Source: Acinetobacter sp. 10FS3-1 (GTDB taxonomy: Bacteria > Pseudomonadota > Gammaproteobacteria > Pseudomonadales > Moraxellaceae). Taken from it: a stretch of DNA of 64,000 bases. Positions 45,491 through 57,755 of the stretch are shown one piece after another (the first letter of the stretch is position 1; each line of letters starts with the position of its first letter). The stretch lies in the NCBI RefSeq assembly GCF_013343215.1, contig NZ_CP039146.1, forward strand, positions 9,804 through 73,803, written 5' to 3'. The notes under the pieces were generated by a model. That model had not been told where the DNA came from. It saw nothing but the letters and a program-made list of their open reading frames with translations, and did not search any database. A program made the position numbers and the translations under genes.

Positions 45491-46709
45491 GGCCTGCCTC
45501 GTCTTTTTCTAATTCAGATTTCAACAAGAAACTGCCTTGAGCGATATACTTCTGCCCTTCAGTCAGCCCAGAAATCACTTCAAGCCATTGTCCATCACTT
45601 GAAGCCTGCCCCAATTGCACTTTCTGTGCTTTTAAGTGGACTTGACCTTTTTGTTCTGAATCTACGATGAAAATACTGTCTTCACCTTCAATACTTTGCA
45701 GCGCAGACTTTTGAATCCGAAGGGCTGATTTTGCTGTAGCTTCCGGAATCAACACTCTCACTAACACATTAGAACGCAACTCAGTAGCTTGCGCATCGAG
45801 TTTTGCGCGCACCACCAGACGCCCTGTTTGTACATCTGCCTGAGAGGTTAAGCTTTGTACAGTAGCTTTATAGATTTGATCTGAATCATTCACTTTAAAG
45901 TCAATTTTTTGCCCGGCTTGCAGTTGACCTGAGAATTGATTCGGCAAATTAAACTCAAGCCATAAATCTTTCAGCTGTTCAATGACAAAGAGCTGATTAG
46001 CCAGTTGCACATTTTCACCGACCACAATATCTTTTTGACTGATCACCCCAGAGATCGGTGCTTTAATCAGAAAACGCCCATTGTTATTGCCACTTGCACC
46101 TAATGCATTTAAACGTGCTTGTGAGGACTGGACAGTAATCTGCGCTTGACGGTAGGCATTTTCGGCACGCTGGTAATCCTGTTTGGCAGAAATCCCCTGT
46201 GACCAGAGTTGCTGTTCGCGCTGGTAATCTTTACGGGCCAAATCCAGATTCACCTGTGCCATACGCAGATTTGCCTGTTGGTCGATCAGTTCAGGCACGA
46301 TTAGTACAGCCAGCGTTTGTCCTTTTTGCACGCTCTGTCCTAAAGCCACATTGACCTGCTCGACATGACCACTAAAATTAGGCGATATATGCGCTTGTTG
46401 ATCGGTATTCACCACCAATTTACCTGGCAGGGTTGTCAGCTTTTCAACCAATCCTGTGGATGCAACAGCAACTTTTAAACCTTGTTCAACCATTTGTTGG
46501 CTGGTCAGTTGTATTTCGCCTTCTTCAGCATGTCCTTCTTCAGAACTATCTTCATCAGAATGTTCGGCATTTCCCTCATCATGACCATGCCCCTCAGATT
46601 CAGTTTTTTTTGAACTTAACCAAATAACCAGACTGACCAAGACCGTAATCAGAATCAAAATTGCAATCATGAGAGACTGGGATATTTTTCCGTTTTGCTT
46701 GGCGTTCAT
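45480..46709 (-). CDS. czcB: periplasmic adaptor (membrane fusion protein) CzcB
   Basis: 409 aa from ATG 46709, chosen for GGGGGAG just upstream; an in-frame ATG at 46727 would overlap czcC. An N-terminal anchor (MIAILILITVLVSLVIWL) is followed by a His/Glu-rich metal-binding stretch (ESEGHGHDEGNAEHSDEDSS). Lipoyl and alpha-hairpin domains follow (HVEQVNVALGQSVQKGQTLA; ARKDYQREQQLWSQGISAKQ), and a C-terminal domain ending in EKDEAGHEH. It bridges CzcA and CzcC. Confidence 0.93.
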   Translation of the reverse strand: MNAKQNGKISQSLMIAILILITVLVSLVIWLSSKKTESEGHGHDEGNAEHSDEDSSEEGHAEEGEIQLTSQQMVEQGLKVAVASTGLVEKLTTLPGKLVVNTDQQAHISPNFSGHVEQVNVALGQSVQKGQTLAVLIVPELIDQQANLRMAQVNLDLARKDYQREQQLWSQGISAKQDYQRAENAYRQAQITVQSSQARLNALGASGNNNGRFLIKAPISGVISQKDIVVGENVQLANQLFVIEQLKDLWLEFNLPNQFSGQLQAGQKIDFKVNDSDQIYKATVQSLTSQADVQTGRLVVRAKLDAQATELRSNVLVRVLIPEATAKSALRIQKSALQSIEGEDSIFIVDSEQKGQVHLKAQKVQLGQASSDGQWLEVISGLTEGQKYIAQGSFLLKSELEKDEAGHEH

Positions 46710-46710
46710 T

Positions 46711-48048
46711 TTATCGTGCTCCCCCATTGATTAAATTTTGCGATGCTTCGACTGCCTTTTTATTCAGTTGTGTATAGGCATCCGAACGGCTAATTTCTTC
46801 ATAACTTGTGCCAATACTGAGTGCCTCAGCTGCGAGGGCAGTTTGCCAAGCTTGACGTAGAATTTGTAATTGACCCAATCGAAGATTCTGCAGTTGGGTG
46901 GTTGCTTGCTGAACGTCGGTAATGGACAGTTTCCCTGCCTGAAACCCTTGTAAAGTACGGCTCTGAACTTTGGTCGCCAAAGTAACTTGTGCTGTTGTGG
47001 CATCGAACTGGCTACGTAAACCTTTGAGCTGATGCACGCTGTTGGCAATATTGAGTATTTGTTGCTTCAGCTCACGCTGCTGCTGTTGGTTCAGCAATAT
47101 TTGCTGTTGCTGGACCATCGGGATCGCATATTGCTGGCGGTTGAAAATATTCAGTGGAATAGCCACGCCGATTGCCAAAGTCGTATCGTTGCTTTCATTA
47201 GGGGTTTTGCTACGTTTCATGCCTACATTTAAAGTCGGATTGGGACGTGCCTGAATTCTTAAATTTTCAATTTGATGATCCGATTGCTGAATGTTCAAGG
47301 CATAGAATTTTTCTAGCCACCCTTCAGCAATATACCGTTGCACAGTTTGGAGACTTTGCTCTGGCCAAGGGATAGCGGTTTTATTCAATTGAAGATGTGA
47401 AGATGTTTCTCCCCCCCACAAATTAGACAGCTGACGACCGGCAGCTTGTTTATTCAGCATCGCTTGCTGATAAAGTCGTTGGATTTCTAGCGCTTCAATT
47501 TGGGTACGCTCAAAATCAACCAGGGCAATACTGCCTGCCTGATAGCGTTTCTGGGCACTGTCCAGATTGGCTTTACTTGTTTTTAACTGTACTGAATAAG
47601 CAGACTGCTCAACCTCAGCAAGTGCAAATTGCGACCATGCAAATTTAACAATCAGTTGGCTTTGTGCCTTCCATAATTGCTGTTGCAATTGGATTTGTTG
47701 ATTCGAGGTATTGGCAATCACCCGGTTCAGCTTACGCTGACCAAATAGATCTAGAGGTTGACTAACGCCAACATTGAATTCCTGTTCTTGACCTGAGCCA
47801 AAGCCAGACTGTTCTAAACTTATACTTGGATTCTGCCATAACCGACTTTGCTGAATATTCAATTCAGATATTTGCTGAACTTGTTGCCACAGCTTGTCTT
47901 GAGTCTGGTAACTTTGTACTTTTGCTAAAGCGGATTCAAAGCTGGTAACGTTTTCAGCATAGCTATATTGCATAGCCGCTGCACATATACAAGCAACCAA
48001 GCTATGACGCAAGAGTATAATTGATTGTGAAGACATGATTTTTCCCAC
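46711..48048 (-). CDS. czcC: outer-membrane efflux protein CzcC
   Basis: 445 aa with a signal peptide (SLVACICAAAMQYSYA, cleavage before ENVTS). Two OEP/TolC-type helical hairpin repeats contain VGVSQPLDLFGQRKLNRVIA and AIGVAIPLNIFNRQQY. It forms the outer-membrane exit duct. The stop is one base before the czcB start. Confidence 0.92.
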   Translation of the reverse strand: MGKIMSSQSIILLRHSLVACICAAAMQYSYAENVTSFESALAKVQSYQTQDKLWQQVQQISELNIQQSRLWQNPSISLEQSGFGSGQEQEFNVGVSQPLDLFGQRKLNRVIANTSNQQIQLQQQLWKAQSQLIVKFAWSQFALAEVEQSAYSVQLKTSKANLDSAQKRYQAGSIALVDFERTQIEALEIQRLYQQAMLNKQAAGRQLSNLWGGETSSHLQLNKTAIPWPEQSLQTVQRYIAEGWLEKFYALNIQQSDHQIENLRIQARPNPTLNVGMKRSKTPNESNDTTLAIGVAIPLNIFNRQQYAIPMVQQQQILLNQQQQRELKQQILNIANSVHQLKGLRSQFDATTAQVTLATKVQSRTLQGFQAGKLSITDVQQATTQLQNLRLGQLQILRQAWQTALAAEALSIGTSYEEISRSDAYTQLNKKAVEASQNLINGGAR

Positions 48049-48084
48049 TTATTTAAATAATAAAAGTGGTGGGAATGTTTTAGG

Positions 48085-48501
48085 CTACCCCACCATGAGC
48101 GGGGAAAATTCGGGAGGTGGGCTTTGTTGAAACAGGTCAGGAGCCTGATAGCTGTTTTTCCAATGAAATTGTGGATTCACTTTAACTTCAGAGCTTGGAT
48201 GAAACACATCTACTTTTTCATTTTGTACAATCAAATGCGTCATCGATGGTAGATGATCTTGATGATCTTCACCGATTTCTAAATCGCTACTGAATGTTTT
48301 TATGTTTTCTGACTGTCCATTATGATCGTGTTGACGACTATCGCTGGCACACAAGGTATTTTGGTGATGACCAAAATGATAACTCTGCTGTGATTGAGGC
48401 TGTTGTTCATGGACACAAAAGGCCGCCGCCACATTCCAAAAGCTTTGGAACATGAACAATCCAACCAAGACTGTAATCCATGTAGTAGAACGCATCATCA
48501 T
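48085..48501 (-). CDS. czcI: CzcI-like periplasmic metal-response protein
   Basis: About 138 aa from the MMMR start near 48501; the longer open frame begins with a non-ATG codon. A signal-peptide-like start (STTWITVLVGLFMFQSFWNV) leads into AAAFCVHEQ and HFGHHQN. The A-x-x-C-x-HE and HxGHH pattern is the CzcI signature. His/Asp-rich middle (DSRQHDHNGQSE; GEDHQDHLPSM). It lies first in the czcICBAD order and probably modulates expression or binds periplasmic zinc. Confidence 0.78.
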   Translation of the reverse strand: MMMRSTTWITVLVGLFMFQSFWNVAAAFCVHEQQPQSQQSYHFGHHQNTLCASDSRQHDHNGQSENIKTFSSDLEIGEDHQDHLPSMTHLIVQNEKVDVFHPSSEVKVNPQFHWKNSYQAPDLFQQSPPPEFSPLMVG

Positions 48502-48666
48502 AACAATCGAAAAATTTGTACCAAGTATAAGGCTTAGAGCCACTCCAAGGTCAAGCTTAATAAATTAAATTAAACATTCAATGAACACTGAATAGCCGGC
48601 ACTTTTGCAAATTTACCTTGTCTCTATAAGCTCACATCAATTTCAGGTAAGAATAACAATAGATAG

Positions 48667-48768
48667 TGAACCGTACCGGGTTTGTCGGAGACTTTTTATT
48701 TAAGTTAGGCCACCTGACCTAACGGGTTAATCTTATCATTGTACATTGCTTCAAACTCAAAAGGCGAT
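48667..48768 (-). mobile_element. IS3-family right-end fragment
   Basis: Begins with the terminus TGAACCGTACCGGG at 48667 and encodes, on the minus strand, the last orfB residues (to INPLGQVA-type ending). Same element type as at 5842-6457 and 15962-16472, diverged at several bases. About 100 bp remain. Confidence 0.8.
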
Positions 48769-48833
48769 ACATTGTCAACGGCATTCTAAAATTGACCCCT
48801 TTTACCTTACAAATGGCAAAGTAAAATTGCCCC
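48769..48833. mobile_element. IS21-type terminal fragment
   Basis: TGTCAACGGCATTCTAAAAT followed by TGACCCC and a second AAAATTGCCCCC motif resembles the IS21 end at 59192-59250, which begins TGTTAGCGGCAATGTAAAAA and has repeated TGACCCCC motifs. Only the end is present, wedged between two IS3 fragments. Confidence 0.55.
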
Positions 48834-49024
48834 CTGAAATCAGAGAAAGAGCGGTTCAATTATTGATTGAATCTGAAAAAGATTATCCTTCTACTTGGGC
48901 AGCAATCACAGCTATTGATCCTAAAATCGGTTGTACTCCTGAAACATTGCGTGTTTGGTATCAAAAATATTTAGATCAACAAAATCCTGTCAAAGTACAA
49001 CAGATATCTGATCAAAAAAAATGA
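48834..49024 (+). pseudogene. IS3-family orfA fragment
   Basis: Encodes EIRERAVQLLIESEKDYPST through CTPETLRVWYQKYLDQQNPV to SDQKK, matching orfA at 5842-6407 (there on the minus strand) but lacking the start and the zipper end. Confidence 0.8.
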
Positions 49025-49149
49025 AGGGTAATCCCCCCTAAAATACTAGCTCTTTAAAAGAGGCAGTATTATGCTTTTACAACATGGTGTTTAACTTGAG
49101 AAACTGAATTTAAAACAATCTACTGTAACTCTTCCAGACAGATATGAAA

Positions 49150-50236
49150 TTAATCCACCCCTAACCCTTTAAACACCGCATCCACCGGATCTGCATAAAA
49201 GCTGGTCTGGAACTTGGTAAACAGTTCCACAGGAATCGTTGGGATATCTGCCGCACTACTCATTGGTAAAGCAACCTTCTTGGCACCCGCATCAAAAGCA
49301 ACTTGCAGACATTCGGCAATACTTTCCACCGGTGTCACTGAACCACCCAAGCTCATATCACCCAGTACCACCATCTGACTTTGTACCGATCGTCCTAAGA
49401 GGCCAGAAGCGAAAGCCACTAAACTTGGCAGAGCAAGATGGCTGAGCGGGCCGGTATTCTGTAATTCCACCACATGTAAGTGGAAATCATGTTCCAGCAC
49501 CTTACTGCCCCCCGAGATCCGGGATGCATTGGCCTTGAAGTAATCAAAAGCAATCTTGACCTGTTCTTTGGCACTACTTGAATTCCATAAGCCAGATGTC
49601 GCCAATTTTCCTGAACCTTTAGTGACTTGAAGTTCTAAGCGGTATAAGCCTGGCATGCCCTTATTACTGAGGCCAATGGTATACAGGAAGCCTGGTTTAG
49701 CAGGACCTTCGGGAATAAGTCCACCTCCACCCTGCTCTTTTACCGAAACAAAATGCTCTTCTAGGGTGTCATTGTCGATATAGCTAAAATGCACATCATA
49801 GAATTCCATCCCCCCAATTTTTTTCAGCTGTTCTTTGACCCGACGGCGCACCTGCAGCGCATATTCCAGGCATTGCCGTACATCTTCTTTGTTAAATTGA
49901 CCATGTGGGTAGAGCAGCTTCATCAATCCAGAAACCGTCTTGCGAACGGCAATCACATCACGCTGATTCAGGTTATTCCCTAGCTTAAAGTACTTCTCAA
50001 TGGCATCCGCAAAACTACGCTTACGCATTTCCCGGAAGAACTCAGCCAGATAATCAACGATCAAGCCATAACGGTTGGTAAAGAATTCCGGGCGCATTTT
50101 CGGAATTTCCCAACCCGGGATATAGGCATGAAAGCGATCAAAGAATGCTGAATCGATCATGGCTTCAGGAAAAGGAGCCAATAAGTGGCTAGTCTTCACC
50201 AAGGATTCAACACTTTGGTTAATATTACCCACAATA
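49150..50236 (-). pseudogene. C-terminal half of BrxL (BREX Lon-like protein)
   Basis: About 361 codons remain. A GTG at 50232 could serve as start but is really an internal Val of VGNINQSVESLVKTSHLLAP. It retains PEAMIDSAFFDRFHAYIPGW (the AAA+ sensor/lid area) and a C-terminal Lon-type protease domain with Ser in GDMSLGGSVTPVESIAEC and Lys in AGAKKVALP. The N-terminal half with Walker A is absent, replaced at about 50237 by the segment upstream of sul2. BrxL is an effector of BREX type I phage defence; no other BREX gene is in the window. Confidence 0.88.
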
Positions 50237-50529
50237 TTGTAAACAAGACATTTTTATCTTTTATATTCAATGGCTTATTTTCCTGCTAATTGGTAATACC
50301 ATGAAAAATACCATGCTCAGAAAAGGCTTAACAATATTTTGAAAAATTGCCTACTGAGCGCTGCCGCACAGCTCCATAGGCCGCTTTCCTGGCTTTGCTT
50401 CCAGATGTATGCTATTCTGCTCCTGCAGCTAATGGATCACCGCAAACAGGTTACTCGCCTGGGGATTCCCTTTCGACCCGAGCATCCGTATGAGACTCAT
50501 GCTCGATTATTATTATTATAGAAGCCCCC
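50237..50529. promoter_or_regulatory. sul2 upstream segment
   Basis: 293 bp between the brxL break and sul2. It begins with ATTGTAAACAAG (50236-50247) and holds CCATGAAAAATACCATG (50299-50315). Both words recur 63 bp apart at 53528 and 53591, beyond the rcr2 start, so this may contain an ISCR2-type terminus. The sul2 promoter must lie here; no gene is seen. Confidence 0.55.
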
Positions 50530-51345
50530 ATGAATAAATCGCTCATCATTTTCGGCATCGTCAACATAACCTCGGACAGTTTCTCCGATGGAGGCCGGTA
50601 TCTGGCGCCAGACGCAGCCATTGCGCAGGCGCGTAAGCTGATGGCCGAGGGGGCAGATGTGATCGACCTCGGTCCGGCATCCAGCAATCCCGACGCCGCG
50701 CCTGTTTCGTCCGACACAGAAATCGCGCGTATCGCGCCGGTGCTGGACGCGCTCAAGGCAGATGGCATTCCCGTCTCGCTCGACAGTTATCAACCCGCGA
50801 CGCAAGCCTATGCCTTGTCGCGTGGTGTGGCCTATCTCAATGATATTCGCGGTTTTCCAGACGCTGCGTTCTATCCGCAATTGGCGAAATCATCTGCCAA
50901 ACTCGTCGTTATGCATTCGGTGCAAGACGGGCAGGCAGATCGGCGCGAGGCACCCGCTGGCGACATCATGGATCACATTGCGGCGTTCTTTGACGCGCGC
51001 ATCGCGGCGCTGACGGGTGCCGGTATCAAACGCAACCGCCTTGTCCTTGATCCCGGCATGGGGTTTTTTCTGGGGGCTGCTCCCGAAACCTCGCTCTCGG
51101 TGCTGGCGCGGTTCGATGAATTGCGGCTGCGCTTCGATTTGCCGGTGCTTCTGTCTGTTTCGCGCAAATCCTTTCTGCGCGCGCTCACAGGCCGTGGTCC
51201 GGGGGATGTCGGGGCCGCGACACTCGCTGCAGAGCTTGCCGCCGCCGCAGGTGGAGCTGACTTCATCCGCACACACGAGCCGCGCCCCTTGCGCGACGGG
51301 CTGGCGGTATTGGCGGCGCTGAAAGAAACCGCAAGAATTCGTTAA
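50530..51345 (+). CDS. sul2: sulfonamide-resistant dihydropteroate synthase Sul2
   Basis: 271 aa, the exact Sul2 length. DHPS TIM-barrel motifs: FGIVNITSDSFSDGG at the N-terminus (pterin/pABA loop), VIDLGPASSNPDA, VSLDSYQPAT, LVLDPGMGFFLG and LSVSRKSFLRAL. It makes dihydropteroate in the presence of sulfonamides, bypassing the host FolP. GC-rich, unlike the backbone. A truncated glmM follows, the usual sul2-glmM arrangement. Confidence 0.98.
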   Translation: MNKSLIIFGIVNITSDSFSDGGRYLAPDAAIAQARKLMAEGADVIDLGPASSNPDAAPVSSDTEIARIAPVLDALKADGIPVSLDSYQPATQAYALSRGVAYLNDIRGFPDAAFYPQLAKSSAKLVVMHSVQDGQADRREAPAGDIMDHIAAFFDARIAALTGAGIKRNRLVLDPGMGFFLGAAPETSLSVLARFDELRLRFDLPVLLSVSRKSFLRALTGRGPGDVGAATLAAELAAAAGGADFIRTHEPRPLRDGLAVLAALKETARIR

Positions 51346-51431
51346 CTGCACATTCGGGATATTTCTCTATATTCGCGGTTCAGCAGGCATGTCCCCTTTG
51401 AGGGCGACCCGACGACAGGATAATCGACCTT

Positions 51432-51676
51432 ATGGTGCGCAAATATTTCGGCACAGACGGTATTCGTGGCAAAGCCAACGAAGGCGCGATGACGGCGGAA
51501 ACCGCCTTGCGCGTCGGAATGGCGGCTGGCCGTGTCTTTCGTCGCGGTGACCACCGCCATCGTGTCGTGATCGGCAAGGATACGCGCCTGTCGGGCTATA
51601 TGCTTGAACCCGCGCTCACAGCCGGTTTCACCTCGATGGGCATGGACGTATTCCTTTTTGGCCCGCTGCCGACAAC
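51432..51676 (+). pseudogene. glmM: glmM 5' fragment (phosphoglucosamine mutase)
   Basis: Starts [20 protein letters not shown], the GlmM N-terminus, and continues to FLFGPLPT. It is cut at about 51676 by the ISCR2 end, well before the phosphoserine loop. Commonly carried as a passenger next to sul2. Confidence 0.93.
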
Positions 51677-53539
51677 GTATAGGAAGAATAAACGCCCTTT
51701 TCACCCAAGTCCAACAGCTTTGGACCGCAGTTGACTCTTTCGACACCCCTGCGATGCAACCCAATCCGGCTGACGGGGAGCCAGCAACGCTGAAAATTTA
51801 CCCTCCTCTTTCCCACTAGCGGCTCCTTTTCCGACAACCAGCACGGCGGATCCCTGCCGCGGCGCTGTGAACGCAGCATTTTGATTGGTATCGTTGGCCT
51901 TCAGGCTCGTCAGTCAAACAGACCCAGGAGCAGCTCAGCCGGTGGCGCCCGGCTTTCGGGTAACGCCCTGGTCCCGCTGGTTTCGGCTTTGTGCTTCAGG
52001 TGATCAAGGATCTGCTTGATCACTATAGGGTCTTCAATGCAGGCGATGACTTTCATGGCGCCGCCGCAGCCGCTGCAGGTCTCGATGTCGATATTGAAAA
52101 CACGCTTGAGCCGTTGCGCCCATGTCATCGACGCTCGCCGTTGTGCTGGTGTTGCCGGTTCATCAGCCACCCTGACCTTGTTGCCCCTGCCCCGTTTTGC
52201 CGGCGTGACCAACGCCCGGTGCCGACTGTTGGGTGCGAACACCCCGTGGAAGCGGGTTAGGTTGACTCTGGGCTTCGGTACCAGGGCGGCCAGCCTTGCA
52301 ATGAAATCCAATGGTTCGAAAATGACGTGCGTGGTGCCGTCCCGGTACGGCGTCTTGAGCTGGTAGCGCACGTTGCCGCCTCGTGTTAACGACAGCCGCT
52401 TCTCGGATACCGCCGGGCGGCTGATGTACCGGCACAGCCGTTCGAGCTTCTTGCGTTCATCGGCCCTGGCCGCCACGCCGGCGTGCAGGCTGGACCCGGC
52501 TACCTTGCCAATCCCGTCACCGAACGGATCACCACTGGTCGGCAGAGTTTGCAAAGTGAACACCTTTCGCCCCGCCTGTGAACCGACAGCGATACGGTAA
52601 GTGATCGAGTGCCCCAGCAGGGGTGTCATCGGGTCGTCATCCACCGCATCCGAGGCCAGATAGCTGTTTTCGACATCCCGTTCCAGCAGGCCTTGCCGTT
52701 CCAGATAGCGACCCACCCGGTGGGCGATGGTGTGCGTCAGCTGGGTGAGCTCTGGGCTGGTCGGCGCCTTGACCCAGCGGAAACGCGCTGAGCCGTGGGA
52801 TTGCTCGACATACACACCGTCGAGAAACAGCATGTGGAAGTGAACATTCAGATTGAGCGCCGATCCAAAACGCTGGATCAGGGTGACCGCGCCCGTCTTG
52901 GCCACTTGGTGGGTATGGCCCGCTTTCTTGACCAGGTGCGTGGCAATGACGCGGTAAACGATGCCCAGCACCCACCCCATGATCTCGGGCCGGCTGGCAA
53001 ACAGGAAACGCAGCTGAAACGGGAAGCTCAACACCCACTGACGCATGGGTTGTTCAGGCAGTACTTCATCAACCAGCAAGGCGGCACTTTCGGCCATCCG
53101 CCGCGCCCCACAGCTCGGGCAGAAACCGCGACGCTTACAGCTGAAAGCGACCAGGTGCTCGGCGTGGCAAGACTCGCAGCGAACCCGTAGAAAGCCATGC
53201 TCCAGCCGCCCGCATTGGAGAAATTCTTCAAATTCCCGTTGCACATAGCCCGGCAATTCCTTTCCCTGCTCTGCCATAAGCGCAGCGAATGCCGGGTAAT
53301 ACTCGTCAACGATCTGATAGAGAAGGGTTTGCTCGGGTCGGTGGCTCTGGTAACGACCAGTATCCCGATCCCGGCTGGCCGTCCTGGCCGCCACATGAGG
53401 CATGTTCCGCGTCCTTGCAATACTGTGTTTACATACAGTCTATCGCTTAGCGGAAAGTTCTTTTACCCTCAGCCGAAATGCCTGCCGTTGCTAGACATTG
53501 CCAGCCAGTGCCCGTCACTCCCACTCGATTGTAAACAAG
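51677..53539 (-). mobile_element. ISCR2 (IS91-like rolling-circle element), copy 1
   Basis: The oriIS side starts at GTATAGGAAGAATAAACGCC, the exact point at which both copies in the window begin to match (51677 and 56500). It includes the whole rcr2 gene and ends around 53539. It has no inverted repeats, as expected. Copy 2 (56500-57694) is in direct orientation, so the tet(X) segment lies between two direct ISCR2 copies. Confidence 0.88.
51910..53403 (-). CDS. rcr2: ISCR2 rolling-circle transposase
   Basis: 497 aa. N-terminal zinc-binding domain (CGRLEHGFLRVRCESCHAEH; KRRGFCPSCGARRMAE), then the Y2_Tnp/IS91 core with HxH-type NLNVHFHMLFLDGVY and catalytic Tyr near residue 280 (GHSITYRIAVGSQAG). 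The C-terminal part has a further Cys pair (IETCSGCGGAMKVIACIED). It nicks oriIS and can mobilise DNA beyond terIS. Confidence 0.95.
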   Translation of the reverse strand: MPHVAARTASRDRDTGRYQSHRPEQTLLYQIVDEYYPAFAALMAEQGKELPGYVQREFEEFLQCGRLEHGFLRVRCESCHAEHLVAFSCKRRGFCPSCGARRMAESAALLVDEVLPEQPMRQWVLSFPFQLRFLFASRPEIMGWVLGIVYRVIATHLVKKAGHTHQVAKTGAVTLIQRFGSALNLNVHFHMLFLDGVYVEQSHGSARFRWVKAPTSPELTQLTHTIAHRVGRYLERQGLLERDVENSYLASDAVDDDPMTPLLGHSITYRIAVGSQAGRKVFTLQTLPTSGDPFGDGIGKVAGSSLHAGVAARADERKKLERLCRYISRPAVSEKRLSLTRGGNVRYQLKTPYRDGTTHVIFEPLDFIARLAALVPKPRVNLTRFHGVFAPNSRHRALVTPAKRGRGNKVRVADEPATPAQRRASMTWAQRLKRVFNIDIETCSGCGGAMKVIACIEDPIVIKQILDHLKHKAETSGTRALPESRAPPAELLLGLFD

Positions 53540-53613
53540 CACACAAAACCCTTTAGTGACAACAATTTGCAAGAACTATCAGGCTCAGTGCCATGAAAAA
53601 TACCATGACCAGA

Positions 53614-53838
53614 TCATGAGGTTGAACACGGCTTGCGCCGGCAGCGTTCACGCTCCTGGTCGGCGATCTCGCCCGGCTGCAATGCTAGCTCAGCATCGGT
53701 CATGCGCTCCAGCACGTCGCGTAGGCGGATGGTGCAAGGAATGGGCGGCAGCTCGAACTCATAGCCGCCGGCGATCATTTCGGCCGCAATCTCCTCGGTG
53801 ATGAAAAACGGCTCGTCGTCTTGGTTCGGCTTCTTCAT
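53614..53838 (-). CDS. small conserved ORF after the resolvase (orf1 of the tet(X3) segment)
   Basis: 74 aa, MKKPNQDDEPFFITEEIAAE; acidic N-terminal half, no recognised domain. It overlaps the end of the resolvase gene by 4 bp (ATGA), so it is translationally coupled. As recalled, published tet(X3) contexts show a small ORF here. Confidence 0.6.
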   Translation of the reverse strand: MKKPNQDDEPFFITEEIAAEMIAGGYEFELPPIPCTIRLRDVLERMTDAELALQPGEIADQERERCRRKPCSTS

Positions 53839-54572
53839 GCCCTTTCCTCCTGGCGCTCATCCTGGCCGACAGCGGCCAGGGCATCGGCTTCCGTCAATGC
53901 GTCCTCCACGAACGCGCCGTGCTGCTTCGCTTCGGCCTGGCTGACCTCGGCCCATATCCGTTTCACCTGGGCCGCACTGTACCCGGCCAGCTCGGCGGTC
54001 TTGTTGATGCTGTAGCCGGACTTGCGCAGCGCGACAACTTGGGCGCGGCGCTTCGGATCAGCACGGCGGCCCTTGTACCGCCCGGCCTGGCGGGCCAACT
54101 CAATGCCTTGGCGCTGGCGTTCGCGCCTGTCCTCGTAGTCGTCGCGGGCCATCTGCAAGGCCAGGCGAAAAAGCATGATCTGCACGGCTTCCAGCACGAT
54201 CTTGGCGACGCCCTGGGCCTCGGCCGCCAGGTCGGATAGATCGACCACGCCAGGGACGGCCAGGCGTGCGCCTTTGGCCTGTATCGAGGCCACCAGGCGC
54301 TCGGCCTCGGGCAAAGGTAGGCGGCTGATGCGGTCGATCTTCTCGGCAATGACCACCTCGCCGGGCTGTAGGTCGCCGATCATGCGCAGCAGCTCAGGCC
54401 GGTCGGCGCGTGCGCCGGATGCCTTCTCACGGTAGATGCCGGCGACGTAGTAGCCGGCGGCCTTCGCGGCCGTAGTGATCGCCTCTTGGCGTTCCAAGTC
54501 CTGCGCGTCGGTGCTGACGCGCAGATAGACCCGCGCCACCATCGGCGCGGCTACTGGCTTCGTCCTGCGCAT
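53835..54572 (-). CDS. serine recombinase (resolvase family)
   Basis: 245 aa. RVYLRVSTDAQDLERQEAIT carries the catalytic Ser; EKIDRISRLPLPEAERLV and the following helix fit the resolvase core. The C-terminal HTH_7-like part (RAQVVALRKSGYSINKTAEL) binds DNA. GC-rich. A Glu/Asp/Ala-rich tail follows. Probably a plasmid or transposon resolvase picked up next to ISCR2; often labelled res in tet(X) regions. Confidence 0.88.
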   Translation of the reverse strand: MRRTKPVAAPMVARVYLRVSTDAQDLERQEAITTAAKAAGYYVAGIYREKASGARADRPELLRMIGDLQPGEVVIAEKIDRISRLPLPEAERLVASIQAKGARLAVPGVVDLSDLAAEAQGVAKIVLEAVQIMLFRLALQMARDDYEDRRERQRQGIELARQAGRYKGRRADPKRRAQVVALRKSGYSINKTAELAGYSAAQVKRIWAEVSQAEAKQHGAFVEDALTEADALAAVGQDERQEERA

Positions 54573-54720
54573 ACTTGCGGGCTCCTTTGGGCATACTCAA
54601 ATGCACCCATCTTAAACTGGCAGCTAATGTACAAAAGTTGATAGAAGCACACAAGTTCAATTTTGCACTTCTGCCCCACTATTGCAAAACTGCTTGTTAG
54701 TAGCCGTTTTTTCTTACTGT

Positions 54721-57694
<2,974 letters not shown>

Positions 57695-57755
57695 AGAGAT
57701 GGTTCCACTTGTTTGAACAACTAAAAGCGTATTTATAAGTGATATTCCGCTCTAG

